64,000 bases of DNA, taken from assembly GCF_003369915.1 (NCBI RefSeq), contig NC_046674.1:7378001-7442000 (forward strand), given 5' to 3'. The DNA comes from Drosophila miranda (lineage: Eukaryota > Arthropoda > Insecta > Diptera > Drosophilidae). Under the pieces are notes generated by a model, which worked only from the letters and a program-made list of their open reading frames with translations, ran no database searches and was not told where the DNA came from. Both the position numbers and the translations under genes were made by a program. This document shows positions 11,836-23,600 of this stretch, piece by piece. The first letter of the stretch is position 1, and every line of letters starts with the position of its first letter.

Positions 11836-12087
11836 ATGAGCAAAGATTTTAAACAAAAGTACAGACAAGAGTGGGAGTCTCAACCCGATACAAAGACATG
11901 GCTCTGCAGAAGTAAAAATGCAGTCGATGCTCATTGCAAGGCTTGCAATGTTGATATTCGACAGAAGATTAAAATTCGTATCGAGGGAATCGTCGTATTT
12001 GTTGAATCGGTAATGGCCCGGTTGACAACATTTAAATCCTTGTCGCTCACATTTAAAAAAGTTAGATTTGGCGCGCACCACTCGTAA
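11836..12087 (+). other. ORF fragment resembling a BED-like zinc-finger N-terminus
   Basis: The 83-codon frame begins with MSKDFKQKYRQEWESQP, then DTKTWL and AHCKACNVDIR. K-Y-R-x-E-W-E followed by W-L and then a C-x2-C pair is the layout I associate with the BED-like finger at the start of many fly nuclear proteins and transposon-derived proteins. The paired histidines that should follow are not visible, so the finger is truncated or continues in an unseen exon. No following exon was found. It is probably a gene or transposon fragment. Confidence 0.3.
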
Positions 12088-12116
12088 CCAGTCGATAGTA
12101 TCGATAACTGAACTTG

Positions 12117-12145
12117 AATCGGGTAAGGACCTCTTTTACCCGATT
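12117..12145. repeat. Short perfect inverted repeat
   Basis: AATCGGGTAA (12117-12126) and its exact complement TTACCCGATT (12136-12145) flank a 9-nt loop. It lies just downstream of a DRE-like TATCGATA near 12108. The role is unknown. Confidence 0.6.
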
Positions 12146-12362
12146 GACAACAATGAGTCTCATTCCATTCACAATGTTGCGGCAACATTAATTTGTAAAC
12201 CGTGATTTAGTCAAAATACAATACTTACAAGCAATTTAAAGTTGTAGAAAATGTATTCATCGATGGGATAAAGCTAAATGGGCAAAGCTGAAAACTCTAT
12301 ATAGCTTGTAATATTCGACGAAATATCAAAAACGAGGAATATGTATAACAGAACTTGAATTC

Positions 12363-12463
12363 GTCAGTATATTTACGGTATATTTTGAAAATGAGGCGGT
12401 ATGTTTCGGTATATTTCTGAGGGTTGGACGGTATATTTTATCGATAAATCCGCGGTCACACTG
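12363..12463 (+). promoter_or_regulatory. eIF4E1 core promoter with motif 6, DRE and motif 1
   Basis: Exact matches to Drosophila housekeeping promoter motifs are clustered here. Ohler motif 6 (KTYRGTATWTTT) occurs at 12363-12374 and 12405-12416. DRE TATCGATA is at 12439-12446. Ohler motif 1 (YGGTCACACTR) is at 12453-12463. This combination without a TATA box is typical of broadly expressed fly genes. The first eIF4E1 coding ATG follows at 12597, so transcription probably starts close to or just after motif 1. Confidence 0.8.
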
Positions 12464-12596
12464 CTCTAGTAGTCGGTCTAAATAAAAATAAAAAAGTTTA
12501 GCTAAGAATTTAGTAAAACTAAATAAACTGCTAGTCTTTTACGCAAATCAAGTGCGTATTTAAGTTTTTGTTAACCACGCGCTAAGAGCGACAACC

Positions 12597-15035
12597 ATGG
12601 TAGTGTCGGAGACAGAGAAGGTAAGCGCAAATAGGAAAAAATAGCCGCATGGTTTTAGAGTCAGCCGTGGCACACACAGGCTGCTAAACAGGGTTGTTGC
12701 ACAAGAGGGGGACGGAAAAAACAGTCGAGCAAAAGCGTGCAGCTGGCGTTGGCGTGGCATCATCGCAGAGGACGACTCTTCTCATTCACCAAATCCAATC
12801 AGTAAATCACCCGCAGTTTTGCACGCAATTAGCAAAATTGTTAATTGTTATTTGCACGTTTGCTGTTGTCAACGTCATTACTCTCTCGCTCTCTCGCGGT
12901 TACGCTCACTTTTGCATACCACACTTTTTTCGCTGCTCCCTGGAATTTGTCAAGACAATCGCACTCACATCGCTATCGGTTGTACTTGTATGTGTTGTGT
13001 GTGCATGTGTGTATATACAGCATAAATAGGTAAAGCAGAGAAACAAAAAAGTAAATTACTGCAATAAGCAACAGAGAAACCTCGGCAGCGAACAACAGTT
13101 AAATAATTTCTGGCATGGCGACGGCCGCCGACCACGACTTTCATAGTCATCCGAGCATCGCTTGAACTGAACCGTTGCTTTTCTTTTCTCTCGTCTTCTC
13201 TTCAACTTTTTTTGGTAATCCGCGTTGACGCCTCGCGACCCAGTCAAAACTTTGCTAGAAACTTTTTGTTCTGCTCGAATCTGGCAGAATTTTCAGTGAA
13301 AACTCTTTAACTCAAAACTACCTACAAATTTTTCCAACAGGCAATCTGTGTTTTTGTGTCAAATACGTGCGTGCATGTGAGTGTAGAAGTGTTGTAAGAG
13401 CAACTTCACTTTCGTGTCGAATAATTTTTTCAAGGATTGCGAAGAAAATAATTTTTTTTGTTAAAATTTATTTTTTCGAATCGAACAAAGAAAATTGTGC
13501 CGCAAAAGTAAATCGGGTCACCGGACAACGCAAACTCTGACATACGGCACTTCCATTTACAACAAGTTTAACAAGTTTTTTTGCCAATTATTATTTTTGT
13601 TGTTTTTTTTTTTTGCCAAATTGAAAAACAAGTGAATAGCAAGCACTCGATCTCCAGGCCGTTTAAACCCTGTGCGGTGCAGTCAGATATAAAAAAAAAT
13701 CAGCAAGTAATTCCACCCGGCCGCCATTTACACACAAGAGAAACGAGAAACGAAAGAAACAGAAAAAGCTTCGCTCGCTCGCAGCACAGCACAGCACACA
13801 CTCACAGAGAACACGGACACAGACAAACGATAGCGACAAGTGAATCAGCGACTGATCGTCTCTCCTCCGGGCAGAAGCAGCGTGAAGAATCAAGAATCTA
13901 ATCGAAATCAAATCAAATCGCCACAGAATCATCCACACACGGCCACCAACATGCAGAGCGACTTTCACAGAATGAAGAACTTTGCCAATCCCAAGTCTAT
14001 GTTCAAAGTAAACATCCCAACCCGAACTCGGTTCCGCTGAGCGTATACCCACAACAGTTTGCTAATCTCTTTTCCACTCTCTTTGTTTCTTTTGCTCTCT
14101 GCCCCACAGACCAGTGCTCCCACCACCGAGGGTGGCAACCCGGTTGCCAACACAGTTGCCCCTGGACGCCCGGAGCCCACTCCAGCAGTTGCTGTTGCCG
14201 ACCCTGACGCGGATCCGGCCCCGGCCCCGGCAACTCTAGCTCAGCCTAAGGATGAGGCCAAGCCTACCGAGGCCGGTGACGATGTTCGCACAGAGCATCT
14301 GTTCAAGCACCCTCTACACAACACATGGACTCTCTGGTACTTGGAGAACGATCGTTCAAAGTCCTGGGAGGACATGCAGAATGAGATCACAAGCTTTGAT
14401 GCCGTCGAGGACTTCTGGAGTCTATACAACCATATCAAGCCTCCATCTGAGATCAAACTGGGCAGTGATTACTCGCTCTTCAAGAAGGGAATACGGTGAG
14501 TGGCAAAAGGGTGTGGCAGCAATCCGTATAACTATTGATTTCTTCATCTTCCAGCCCCATGTGGGAGGATGCTGCCAACAAGCAGGGCGGTCGCTGGGTG
14601 ATCACCCTCAACAAGAGTTCAAAGACCGATTTGGATAATTTGTGGCTCGATGTGGTAAGCGGTAGAGTTATTGTATATCACTCGACAACTATTAAATCCA
14701 ATATTAACTTATCCATCAGTTGCTGTGCCTGATTGGAGAGGCCTTTGATCATTCGGATCAGATTTGTGGTGCTGTCGTTAATATTCGTGCCAAGAGTAAC
14801 AAAATCTGTAAGTAAATCAATGTCCATTCTATGAAACCCTTGGCTAACCCTGTGCCGCGCTCTTCTCTTAGCCATTTGGACAGCCGATGGAAACAACGAG
14901 GAAGCTGCTCTGGAGATTGGCCACAAGCTGCGCGATGCCTTGCGTCTGGGACGCCAGAGCTCGCTGCAGTATCAACTTCACAAGGATACCATGGTCAAGC
15001 AGGGATCCAACGTGAAATCTATCTACACATTGTAA
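12597..15035 (+). CDS. eIF4E1: Eukaryotic translation initiation factor 4E (two alternative N-termini)
   Basis: This is the cap-binding subunit of eIF4F, which recruits mRNA to the ribosome. Exon 1a is 12597-12620 (MVVSETEK). Alternative exon 1b is 13951-14007 (MQSDFHRMKNFANPKSMFK). Either joins in phase 0 to 14110-14495, then 14555-14654, 14720-14807 and 14872-15035. Predicted proteins are 253 and 264 residues; the two N-termini correspond to the two classic D. melanogaster isoforms. After a variable Pro/Ala/Asp-rich segment comes the conserved fold, with cap-stacking tryptophans in WTLWYLEND, PMWEDAANKQGGRW and SIWTADGNNEEAAL. It ends NVKSIYTL. The TAA lies inside a donor-like TTGTAAGT, so a 3'UTR intron or readthrough splice is conceivable. 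A polyadenylation signal AATAAA sits at 15276. Confidence 0.95.
12621..13950 (+). other. eIF4E1 first intron / alternative 5'UTR
   Basis: No separate coding gene is visible. It contains short CTCTCG and poly-T tracts. The last few hundred bases before 13951 (from about 13250) probably form the 5'UTR and promoter of the exon-1b transcript, although no clear core-promoter motif is seen. Open frames on both strands are short and biased by low-complexity sequence. Confidence 0.5.
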
Positions 15036-15659
15036 GTGGCGGGCCATGCTCGCCAGTCGTTACCTAAGACTTTAATTTATTTTCATTGCCTCTTATTAAT
15101 AATAGTTAAACCCAACAGAACTTAATCGTAACATATGTCCAAGACCCCCGAAATGAAAAAGAAACCGAAACCGAAACAGAAACAGAAACACTACTACGCT
15201 TTAACATCGTTGCAAAAATCGACCAACACAACATCAACCCGTATTCTGTAGAAAACATTATTGGAACATACGAAAAATAAACACGCGTACACTAAAAAAG
15301 GAACATATAGGTTGTTTTAATTGCATTCTCTTGGGTGTATGGTCCGTATTTGGAATGAATCCTAGAATGGATTTGTCCTTATTGGAAATGGGCTGCTACA
15401 GAACCGGAAATTTTGCCATTTTGTATCAATATTTATCTGTCGTAACCACAGAGCTGCATTTCTGGCGTATTCGTGCCGCATGTGTGAAAACCAGCCACAG
15501 CAGGCAGCTTTTATTTGGATGAAACGAAAGAACTGCTGTCTTGCTCTCATGCTATCTCTGTCTTTGCAGCACCATAACACCATTATTTTGTTATTTTGTT
15601 ATAGCAACCGTAAAATCAATCAATATGCATAATGCAAATCGATTTGTGCATCTGCGAGG
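15036..15659 (+). other. eIF4E1 3'UTR and promoter region of the next gene
   Basis: It includes a GAAACC/GAAACA-rich tract (15160-15190) and the AATAAA at 15276. The following 350 bp separate eIF4E1 from the downstream gene on the same strand. No further coding potential is seen. Confidence 0.5.
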
Positions 15660-18538
15660 ATGCAAAAAGGAAGCTCCGACGAGGCAGCTGCTGGGGCGGC
15701 ATCCGCCCAGCCAGAGGAGCCGCCGTCAAAGCAGGCGCAAAAATCTGTCGATGCCGGCGCCGAGTTTCAAATCAGTTTGAACGAATTTCTGGAGTTTTTG
15801 AAGCTTTCTTGTCATGTTAACGATATGATAGCGAAAGCAGATATGGCAAAACCACATACTAGGGAGCCAGTGCCGCCCATGGAGGGGGGCCAAGGGGCGT
15901 CCAAGCGAAATTCAAAAAATGACGAGATGGATTTCAATAATTTGGCTGACAATCATCTGGTAAACGAGCTCCTGGGGCTCAAGCGCAGCTATCGCCACTC
16001 AAACACTCGGGATGACAGTCGTGGCAGTGTGTTGGGCGAGCAAAAATCCAGCCTACGTTCTGGCCACGTCCACAAGAGAACCGACGCCACCTACCACGGC
16101 CTCCACCCAAAGCTGACCGAGCAATTGGATTCCGTCATCAATGAGGGCATTCTAGACTCGGTGCTGTCCTTTGTCTGTCCAGTTCCAGTGCCCACGGCGT
16201 TAACATCTAGCGGACGAGGGAAGACCAAACAGCAGCTGTTTCCGAAGGAGGTTCTTACACTGCCCACACCGACACCCACCAACACGTCCACACTTCCGAT
16301 GGGGGCAGCCAAGTCTATGACAGAGATTGCCCATGTGCATTCATCCTTATCGACGACTGCTTCAGCACCGTGCCTGCAGCAGACGGCCACTGATGGATCC
16401 CTGCATCCGGAGCCTTCATCCTCCAACAGCATGGTGCGTGCTCTGGTCAAGGAGCCGATTGCCAAGCCTACCGTGAATCCCACGGTCAGGCGCAAGTCCG
16501 TGATGCTGCTCAAGGACGGCAAACATTCGAGGCAGGAGAAAAAGGAGTCTGTAGTTCTGAATAGCTATCTAGGAAATCTTTAATCCTTTTCTATTCCTTC
16601 AGGCCCGAGGTCGTGATTCATGTCTGCGACGAGGTAAAGAACACCTCCCGAGATTTCACCTGCCCTCAGCATCTGTTGGTCAGCAAGATGGGGTACTTTG
16701 CCGATGTGACTGCCGGCCAGCGTCTGGAGGAGATGGACATATCCGTTCACTGCGACATTTTAATATTTGACTGGCTGATGAAGTGGATCAAGCACAGTGC
16801 CCAGAGCCAAGACATGCCCGGCCCGGGGCAGAGCAGCGCCGCCGCTTCTGGCCCTCAACTGGATGGAAACAATGTGGTGCCTATTCTGGTCTCGGCCAGC
16901 TTTCTGCAAATGGAGCCACTGCTCCTCGAGTGCCTGGCCTTCTGTCATGCCCATCTAAGCGAGGTGGTGCGCACGTCCACTAATCTGTCGTGCCTCAACG
17001 ATGCCCTGGTCACCCGTCTGGCCGCCATGTTTACGAACCTGGAGCTGGAGATGGTGCGGGACAAGAAGGAGCGCGTAACTCCACGGCTCTGGACCAAACT
17101 GATCCAGTCGCTGTGTGAGCCGGATCCAGAGGCCTTGCGTGGCCACTTCTACAGCATGTCGGGCCTCTTCCGCTGTGCTCGCTGCTTCAGTTGCGTGACC
17201 AACACCATGAAGTCCTATGTCAGCTGTGTGCCCAGCAACATCCGGCTGAACCGCTGGGGTCAGCTAATGAGCCATCATGTGCGGGATCCCAACTGGGACC
17301 TCAACATCTACATCATGCAGCTCTTCAAGGAGCTGAAGTCCTGGCGCAAGGTCTACTGGAAGCTGTGGGGCAGCTGCCACTATCTCTACTGCTGCACCTG
17401 CGAGGCGCACTTTCCCGTCTACCAGATGAACTGGTGCCGCTTCCATCCGGGGGCACCCCAATTTCTGGGGCCGGTGGACACTGCTGGACCATCTGGACGC
17501 TTCGCCTGCTGTGGTCAGCAAGCCTTTCGCTATGAGACCCTGCCAGGACCCAATGTATGTGGCAGGAAAAGAACTGGATTCTGGTCTAATCTGCTTGTTT
17601 GTACTCCTTCTTAGGGCTGCCAGTTCCGGGAGCACAGTGTCCTGGTGGAGACCGATCGTGAGCGTGCCATTCTGGCCATTGCCCAGCTTGTGGGCGAGAA
17701 CTACGCGCTGTGTGAGATGCCGCCTTTGAGGGTCCAGGAGATGGCCGCCGCCGGCGAGATCAGCCCCGGTTGGCAGGGCATCTCGTTGACGCCACAGCGC
17801 TGCCGACAGGGTCTGCTGCCGCAACTCTGCATGGACAGTGTGTTGAAGAAGGGTGGGTGTGGTCCGGCAGCCCGCTGATAACCGCTCTCTCAATCTGTGC
17901 TCCACAGTGACCAATCATCGTGTGAGCCGACGGATGCGTCCCTCGCGCTACCAAATGGACACCAGCACCGACTCTGAGACGACATCCACCAGTGAGGAGG
18001 ACGCTCGCTGTCTGCGCCCCAAGATGCGTAATTTGCATGACGATGAGGACTACAGCTCCAGCAGCGATGGCTGCGAGTCGGAGCATCGTCCACCGCCCAG
18101 AAAAGCACGCGGAAAGAAGAAACGCAAGCGGTATATCCAGTATATCTTATTCAGGATAAACCTAATATATGTTTATGTCTTCCCAGTCCCACCGAGGTGT
18201 CGGGTCGCTTCTGGTCCGGCGAGCTGTCGGCTCGCAGCAACCAGGATCATCAGCGCGACTTTGAGGAGAAGATCATGAAGCAAGTGGCCACCTATGTGAC
18301 CAAGAAAACCGGCAACGATCCGTCTCTGGTGCAAAATGCCCAGCCCCTGGGTGGCACCTATGTCCGCCTTGAATGCGAGTGGAAGGAGATGATCAAGCAA
18401 CGTCACAACAACCACAATGTCCAGGGCGCCAATGCGACTGGTCTGGCCCAGAACAGCGGCAGCAACCTATGCCTGGGCTCGGTCGTTGCTGGCGGTGGGT
18501 CCATGGGTTTGGTCATGTCCAAGCAAAAGCACAAGTAG
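15660..18538 (+). CDS. SANBR/KIAA1841-like BTB-domain protein
   Basis: The predicted protein of about 883 residues is assembled from 15660-16546, 16603-17554, 17615-17852, 17908-18130 and 18187-18538. All but the first junction have good splice sites and phases. The first junction uses a weak donor (GGA then GTCTGT) chosen because it alone restores the frame before PEVVIHVCDEVK. From there the protein closely follows vertebrate KIAA1841 (SANT and BTB regulator of class switch recombination): a BTB-like segment with DISVHCDILIFDWLMKWIK, a cysteine-rich block (CARCFSCV, CCTCEAHF, CRFHPG), LKSWRKVYWKLWG, an acidic Ser-rich linker, a KKRKR basic stretch and a C-terminal FWSGELSARSNQDHQRDFEE. The N-terminal 300 residues are Ser/Thr/Pro-rich and not recognisable. 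An ATG at 15624 is in another frame. The fly gene may be CG4022, but I am not certain. Molecular role in flies is unknown to me. Confidence 0.8.
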
Positions 18539-19391
18539 GAATCAGATCATCGGTCTGATCGGGTGGCGTAGAAATCGTTATGCACACATATAAATTTCTT
18601 AGCAAAGATCGTAGACAAAATGTTTAGTCACCAATGTTCTAGTAAAATGTTTAGCGCAAATTAAAAATATCAAAATTAAATATTCAAATGGGAAAAGTTA
18701 AGTTCATAAGAGTTAAGAGGAGTAGGTAGAATGCGTTTTCTTTTGGAATATGGATAATGCAAAAAAATCAACATTATCATGCAATTCTTCATTTTTTGTA
18801 TTTATTTATTTAACTTAACGCAATTTACAAAGACTTGGATTTGTTATACATTTCTAAATTTGTTTTTAAAATCATTTTCTTTTTGGGGTTAAAAAAAAAA
18901 TAGTTGTAGAACAGGCTATTACAATAAATGCGACGGCACATAGAACAAAAATATATATAGACGGAGGCCCCCCCCTGGTTTCAGGGACTCGCACAGAAAT
19001 ATAACACATGATTTAGAGGATCGCGGGCAGTGCCTAAGGCTCAACCTGTAGCAGGAGACCCGGCGACCAAATGTAAAATACAACGAATCAAAGCACAATC
19101 ATTTAAATAAGTCATCATGAAATGTTTATGCGTACTTTAAACCAAATAACCCACTTACACCATATATATGTTGTGTGCGAGTGGGGCCGGAAATTTTGAT
19201 GTTGTAAAGCATATAGCAAATTGAAAAACGGATCTCATGTCTCCGTGCTGCTAGCACTTCTGCTGCCTGTGCTGTTAATCCCAAATTTTGCATAAATAAT
19301 AATCGAATCGGTTGTGACGGCGGCTTGAATTTAGTGGTATTTTCGGGAGGTGTGGCTATTGTTGATGTGTTACTACTCTGTTCTTAGCAAG
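18539..19391. other. Convergent 3' region of the SANBR-like gene and UbcD4
   Basis: No coding sequence is seen. Plus-strand AATAAA at 18923 could serve the SANBR-like gene. Minus-strand signals (plus-strand TTTATT at 18801-18810) could serve UbcD4. If both are used, the two 3'UTRs overlap by about 120 bp. Confidence 0.5.
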
Positions 19392-20317
19392 CTAACTGAA
19401 CAGGCACTCCGTGGCCTTTTCCAAGTTCCAGTTCTCTTTAGAGAGGACGCCGCGTGCATCATGCTCGTCCACGCCCATATCCCTGAGACGTTGGATTTTT
19501 GAATCACAATCGGGAAAGGTGTGGGGACCGCCTGCGTATGCATTGGTCCAGTGCTTGGCAGTAAGCAGAAACAGATCATACTTGTCCTTAAACTGGTATG
19601 CCACCACGGCGTCCTGTGGATCATCCGGTTCGGCAGCGGCCAGCAAGGCCTGCAGGGACAGCAACACTGTGCGCAGCGTCATCGCCGCTGCCCAGTTGTC
19701 CTTTAGTATGTCCAGGCAAATGGCTCCAGTCACAGATGAAATGTTCGGGTGCCAAATGCGTGTGATAAACCGAACCTGCGACAAGATGCAGTTTGCTTTA
19801 GCCATCTACCTTTAGCCTGCGTTAGGGATACCCACCTTTGGCGGATTAAAGGGATATGTCTCGGGCACTTTAATTTCCAGTATGAACTTCCCCCCCTCGT
19901 AGGGCGTGTCGGGGGGGCCAGCTATTTCGCCCCGAAGCTCTGTCCAACTGTCATTGACAAGTTCTATTTTTATAGAGCACTGCACGATCTGTCAAAGAGA
20001 ATGATACGAAATTATTTGGAAAGTTATATTATTGCTTGCCCGTATTAGTGCGGCTTCTCCACACTCGTCTCATGTTCCCAAGAACTGGACAAGAAGCAGA
20101 AACCCCAAGTACCCACAACACTGTCGCGCGCCAAAAATGGAAACAAAGTCCGAAGCTGCTTCCACCACAGCCACTGCCGCTGGCAGTGGTGACGCTGGCC
20201 ATACGGGTAAGTCTCTGGCCATCACATGTCCACATCCTGATCGCTTCTACTTACCTCCTCGCTGCGCATAACTTCCTTGAATTCGCGCTTAATGCGTGAT
20301 ACAGCCATATTCGCCAT
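19392..20317 (-). CDS. UbcD4: Ubiquitin-conjugating enzyme E2-25K type with C-terminal UBA domain
   Basis: This is the UBE2K-family E2 enzyme, which accepts ubiquitin from E1 and builds mainly K48-linked chains in the cytosol. The three minus-strand exons are 20317-20255 (starts MANMAVSRIKREFKEVM), 19988-19836 and 19775-19392. They join in phase 0 with consensus splice sites and give 199 residues; human UBE2K has 200. The UBC fold shows PPDTPYEGGKF, TYPFNPPKVRFITRIWHPN and the active-site cysteine in SSVTGAICLDIL. The C-terminal 40 residues (IQRLRDMGVDEHDARGVL ... EKATECLF) form a UBA domain. Two DREs lie about 260 bp upstream of the ATG. The gene is convergent with the SANBR-like gene. Confidence 0.95.
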
Positions 20318-20568
20318 GATGGTTGTGTGGTTCTATAGTTCTTGTTGTTGCTTCTGCAATATCTGCAATTGCTCCAAGTTTAGTTGCGTAAAATACGCCT
20401 GGCTCCGCTTTCCGACTGATAATTGGTAATTTGGTTAATAATTTCTATAATACGTACTAGCAACACACAACACACGACAAAGAAAAATGTGTGAATTGCT
20501 AGAATGTTTTTCAACTGATTTTTGACACTATTATTCTGTCTTTTTGATGTTAAAATGATATATAGTTA

Positions 20569-20592
20569 TATCGATATAAAAACTTATCGATA
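20569..20592. promoter_or_regulatory. Paired DRE sites upstream of UbcD4
   Basis: Two perfect TATCGATA palindromes at 20569-20576 and 20585-20592 lie 16 bp apart, about 260 bp upstream of the UbcD4 start. DRE is bound by DREF and marks many broadly expressed fly promoters. Confidence 0.6.
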
Positions 20593-20619
20593 TATGTTTG
20601 TCCGATAGGATTTTGGAAT

Positions 20620-23600
20620 TTTAATTAAAGTAACTACTTTTTCTGCGTTCGCTAGAAATTCCACTATTTTTCTGTAGTTTTAGACCAGGAATACCCCGCG
20701 ACTTTTCATATTCTACTTATCGATGCACAGGGATAGCTTAAAAACCTATCGGTATTTTTGTGCGATAAGCGAAACTTATTGGCGTTCTTTTTCAAAATAA
20801 CATTCACAACATTCACATAGTCAAAATACCATTTTCCGGCATAAAATTGAAAAAAAAATCGTAGACAAAAGCATACAGTTTTGACTTCCCCCAATAGAGT
20901 CTCCACCACACAATCATAAAATTCATTCATAGCATCTTTAATTACAAATTCTGTCTCATTTGATTTTCCTTTTGCTCAATTCTGGTTGCATTGCTTGCAT
21001 TGTGTTGTTGGTTTATATTCCTTATCTGCCATAAATTATTTCTAAGCTAATGCCTTTAAACAAAATATCAAGACTTGTTCATTGCTAGATTCTATTAACA
21101 ATTTAGGCTTTGGATAACCATATCTTGGCACATTTGTAATTCTGTTAAGGAGAATATTGAACCCAAAACTTAAGAAATGCATATGCACAATGCAAAATGC
21201 GTCGAATAATCTCCATGAAATAATAATAGCATATGTGTATGTACATATATTTTAGGTATACAATTTTAATTGGGTAACATTAAAGCTGGACAAAGTAAAG
21301 AATTTTTTTTTTTTTTTTTTTGGCTTACAATGATATTTGCAACCCACTCAAAAATAGTTTTCTTATCGAACTTGTTTCGTATTCGGGGCAAAAAACCTCC
21401 ACTCCACAGAAATACCTTCAATTCGATCAGCCGCAGCCTTCCATTGGTACAGAGCTAAGGTTATTTTCCATGGCGTCTCTGATCTTGAGCACAGAACACA
21501 ACTTATTCTTATAACCTTAGCAAGATGGTTTCATTACGTACCTGCCTTGTATGCGGTCTGTCTGAAATACGAAACCCGTTTTGCCTCTTATAAACAAATC
21601 TAAGTTTTGTACTTCTCAGGCGAGGGGCCTACGCCTTGGCAACAGTCTGAAAGAATAGAAATATCACTCATTATGCTACACGAGCTCATGTTTATGCTAG
21701 ATGTTTGGGGTATATAAGGCTCAAAAGTAGTTGTGCTCCTATCTACCGTTTGTCTATGGTTTGGGGTCAGCCATCTCTGTTGATCAGTGCCAATGCAGTG
21801 AGAGTATATAGTATAGTCGACCTACATAAAGGGTATATCCGGAACGAGTAACCTTGAATTTATTAATTCTCCTTTGGGTTCCGTTCACGTTTTGCCCGGG
21901 AACAAACAAAGCTCCCAAAACGTGTCCAAAAAAGCGCGTGTGTATGGAAGCAACAACTCGGATCGAGAATAACCCAGCAGGCACTTCACGCATCAGGACG
22001 AGCAGCCGATGGGGGCTCTCCGACAGAAATTGTTTGCTGGGAGCACACGTGTTGGAATGACCGATACAAACAGCAAAAAGCTAGCATATGTATGTACATA
22101 CGCCGGCTCTCTTTCCTGCGGTTTCTCTCTCTCCCCTAAAGCGTTATCTGGTTCCGTGGTCGGTCTCTCTCTCTCTCTCCCTCTCTGTCCACACCAAAAC
22201 TTCAAAACTTCGCTCGCTCCCGCTGGTTGGCTCTTTCTGCTGACACCATCAGCTCGGATTCATTTAGCTTTTGCATTTTCGGAGAATCGGCTGCATTTTG
22301 TGGGAACAGAGAACAGAGAACAACCTCCCCAAAGACCATCTCAATAGTGTGTTTATCATAAAACAATAAATATTTTTTTTGCGTGAACCAGTAATTGCGA
22401 CCCTAATTGCCTCTGCACATGTTTCAAGTAAGTAATGTCTCAATATCTGTCCTATCTGTGTCTGCCTGTTTGTTTGGGCATGAGTGTTGAGTTTTTTCTT
22501 GTCTTCGTGGAAAAACGTGCGTCTCGAAATGCGGCACGTGGTTTCGGGCGCATCCACATCCACTATTTGCGGCACCTCGCTTTGTTTAGCATTTGGAACG
22601 GCCACTTGCGTCAGCCTCAGGGATAATACTGTGGAGAGTGCGTCAGCATTTAGCTTTAGTTCATTTATATTTAGACACGCAAAGCATTTGACAAATCGCT
22701 GATCTGGCATTCTTCTGTTCATGTACAGAATCTCAAGTACAGTTGTACAACAACAGCAAGACGAGCCCCCCATTGATGGATAGACTGTTCTCGGCCAAGC
22801 GAGGCAGTGTCAGGTAGAGGAGATGTGGATGGGGGCGTATGATTGATGGCAAAAACAAGATTAACCCATAGAGCTTTAGTGGGTTTGATTGGCCCAGAAT
22901 ATTTCAAATTTCTTTCAATCTCAAGTGCAACATGAGGTACATACCTACATATAGTATCCAAAACAACAGATTCCCGCCCTCCGTTTACTATAAAACAGCT
23001 GGCCGTGAGCAAGGGAAAGAGAGTGAAAGCACACAAAAGTTGTGCTGGGGCAATTGGAAAGCTTCCCTTCTGCATTCAACTGCGCATCATCCTTTGTCAC
23101 CCACTTTCTTTGGCTCTCTTCATCCCTGTGCTTTCCCCTGTTTATGTGTGATGGACGCATACGCCATGTTGTACAGCGCTTAGTTCCATTTTCTTGCTCG
23201 CTGCCGCTGCTGCGCTCAGGTGCTGCTTCTGCTGCTGCCCATATCTCCAAGTTTCTTGGAAATATTGCATTAACTAGACAAACAGCTGTCTATCCGGCAG
23301 AGAGATAGAGAGAGAGACCGACCTGCGTACGACTTGTTGTGGGACTGGCACAACAAAACGGTGTTTCAGTCGCCGCTTACCTCACAAACGAGACACGAGC
23401 AGAATTTCGACTCCTGGGTACAGTATGTCAGATAAGAAATGCTCCGAACCCGAGACAAATGGTGCGTAAATATACATATCTAGCCAATATCCTTCTAATA
23501 TACCGCGTGTGACTGTGTGTGTAAATTGCATGGCCACTTCGGGGACATGCAACGAACAGCTGTTCGTTGGCCGCCGTGAGGAGAGCTTTTTGGCGCGCGC

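Noticed and set aside
17264..17914. 216-codon minus-strand frame opposite the SANBR-like gene
   Set aside because: Shadow of a conserved coding exon. The plus strand carries the homologous protein.
22264..22773. 169-codon minus-strand frame between UbcD4 and Prps
   Set aside because: No family resemblance or supporting signals. The frame begins in a Cys-Cys-Cys-Cys run from a GCA-type repeat. Conservation data would be needed to keep it.
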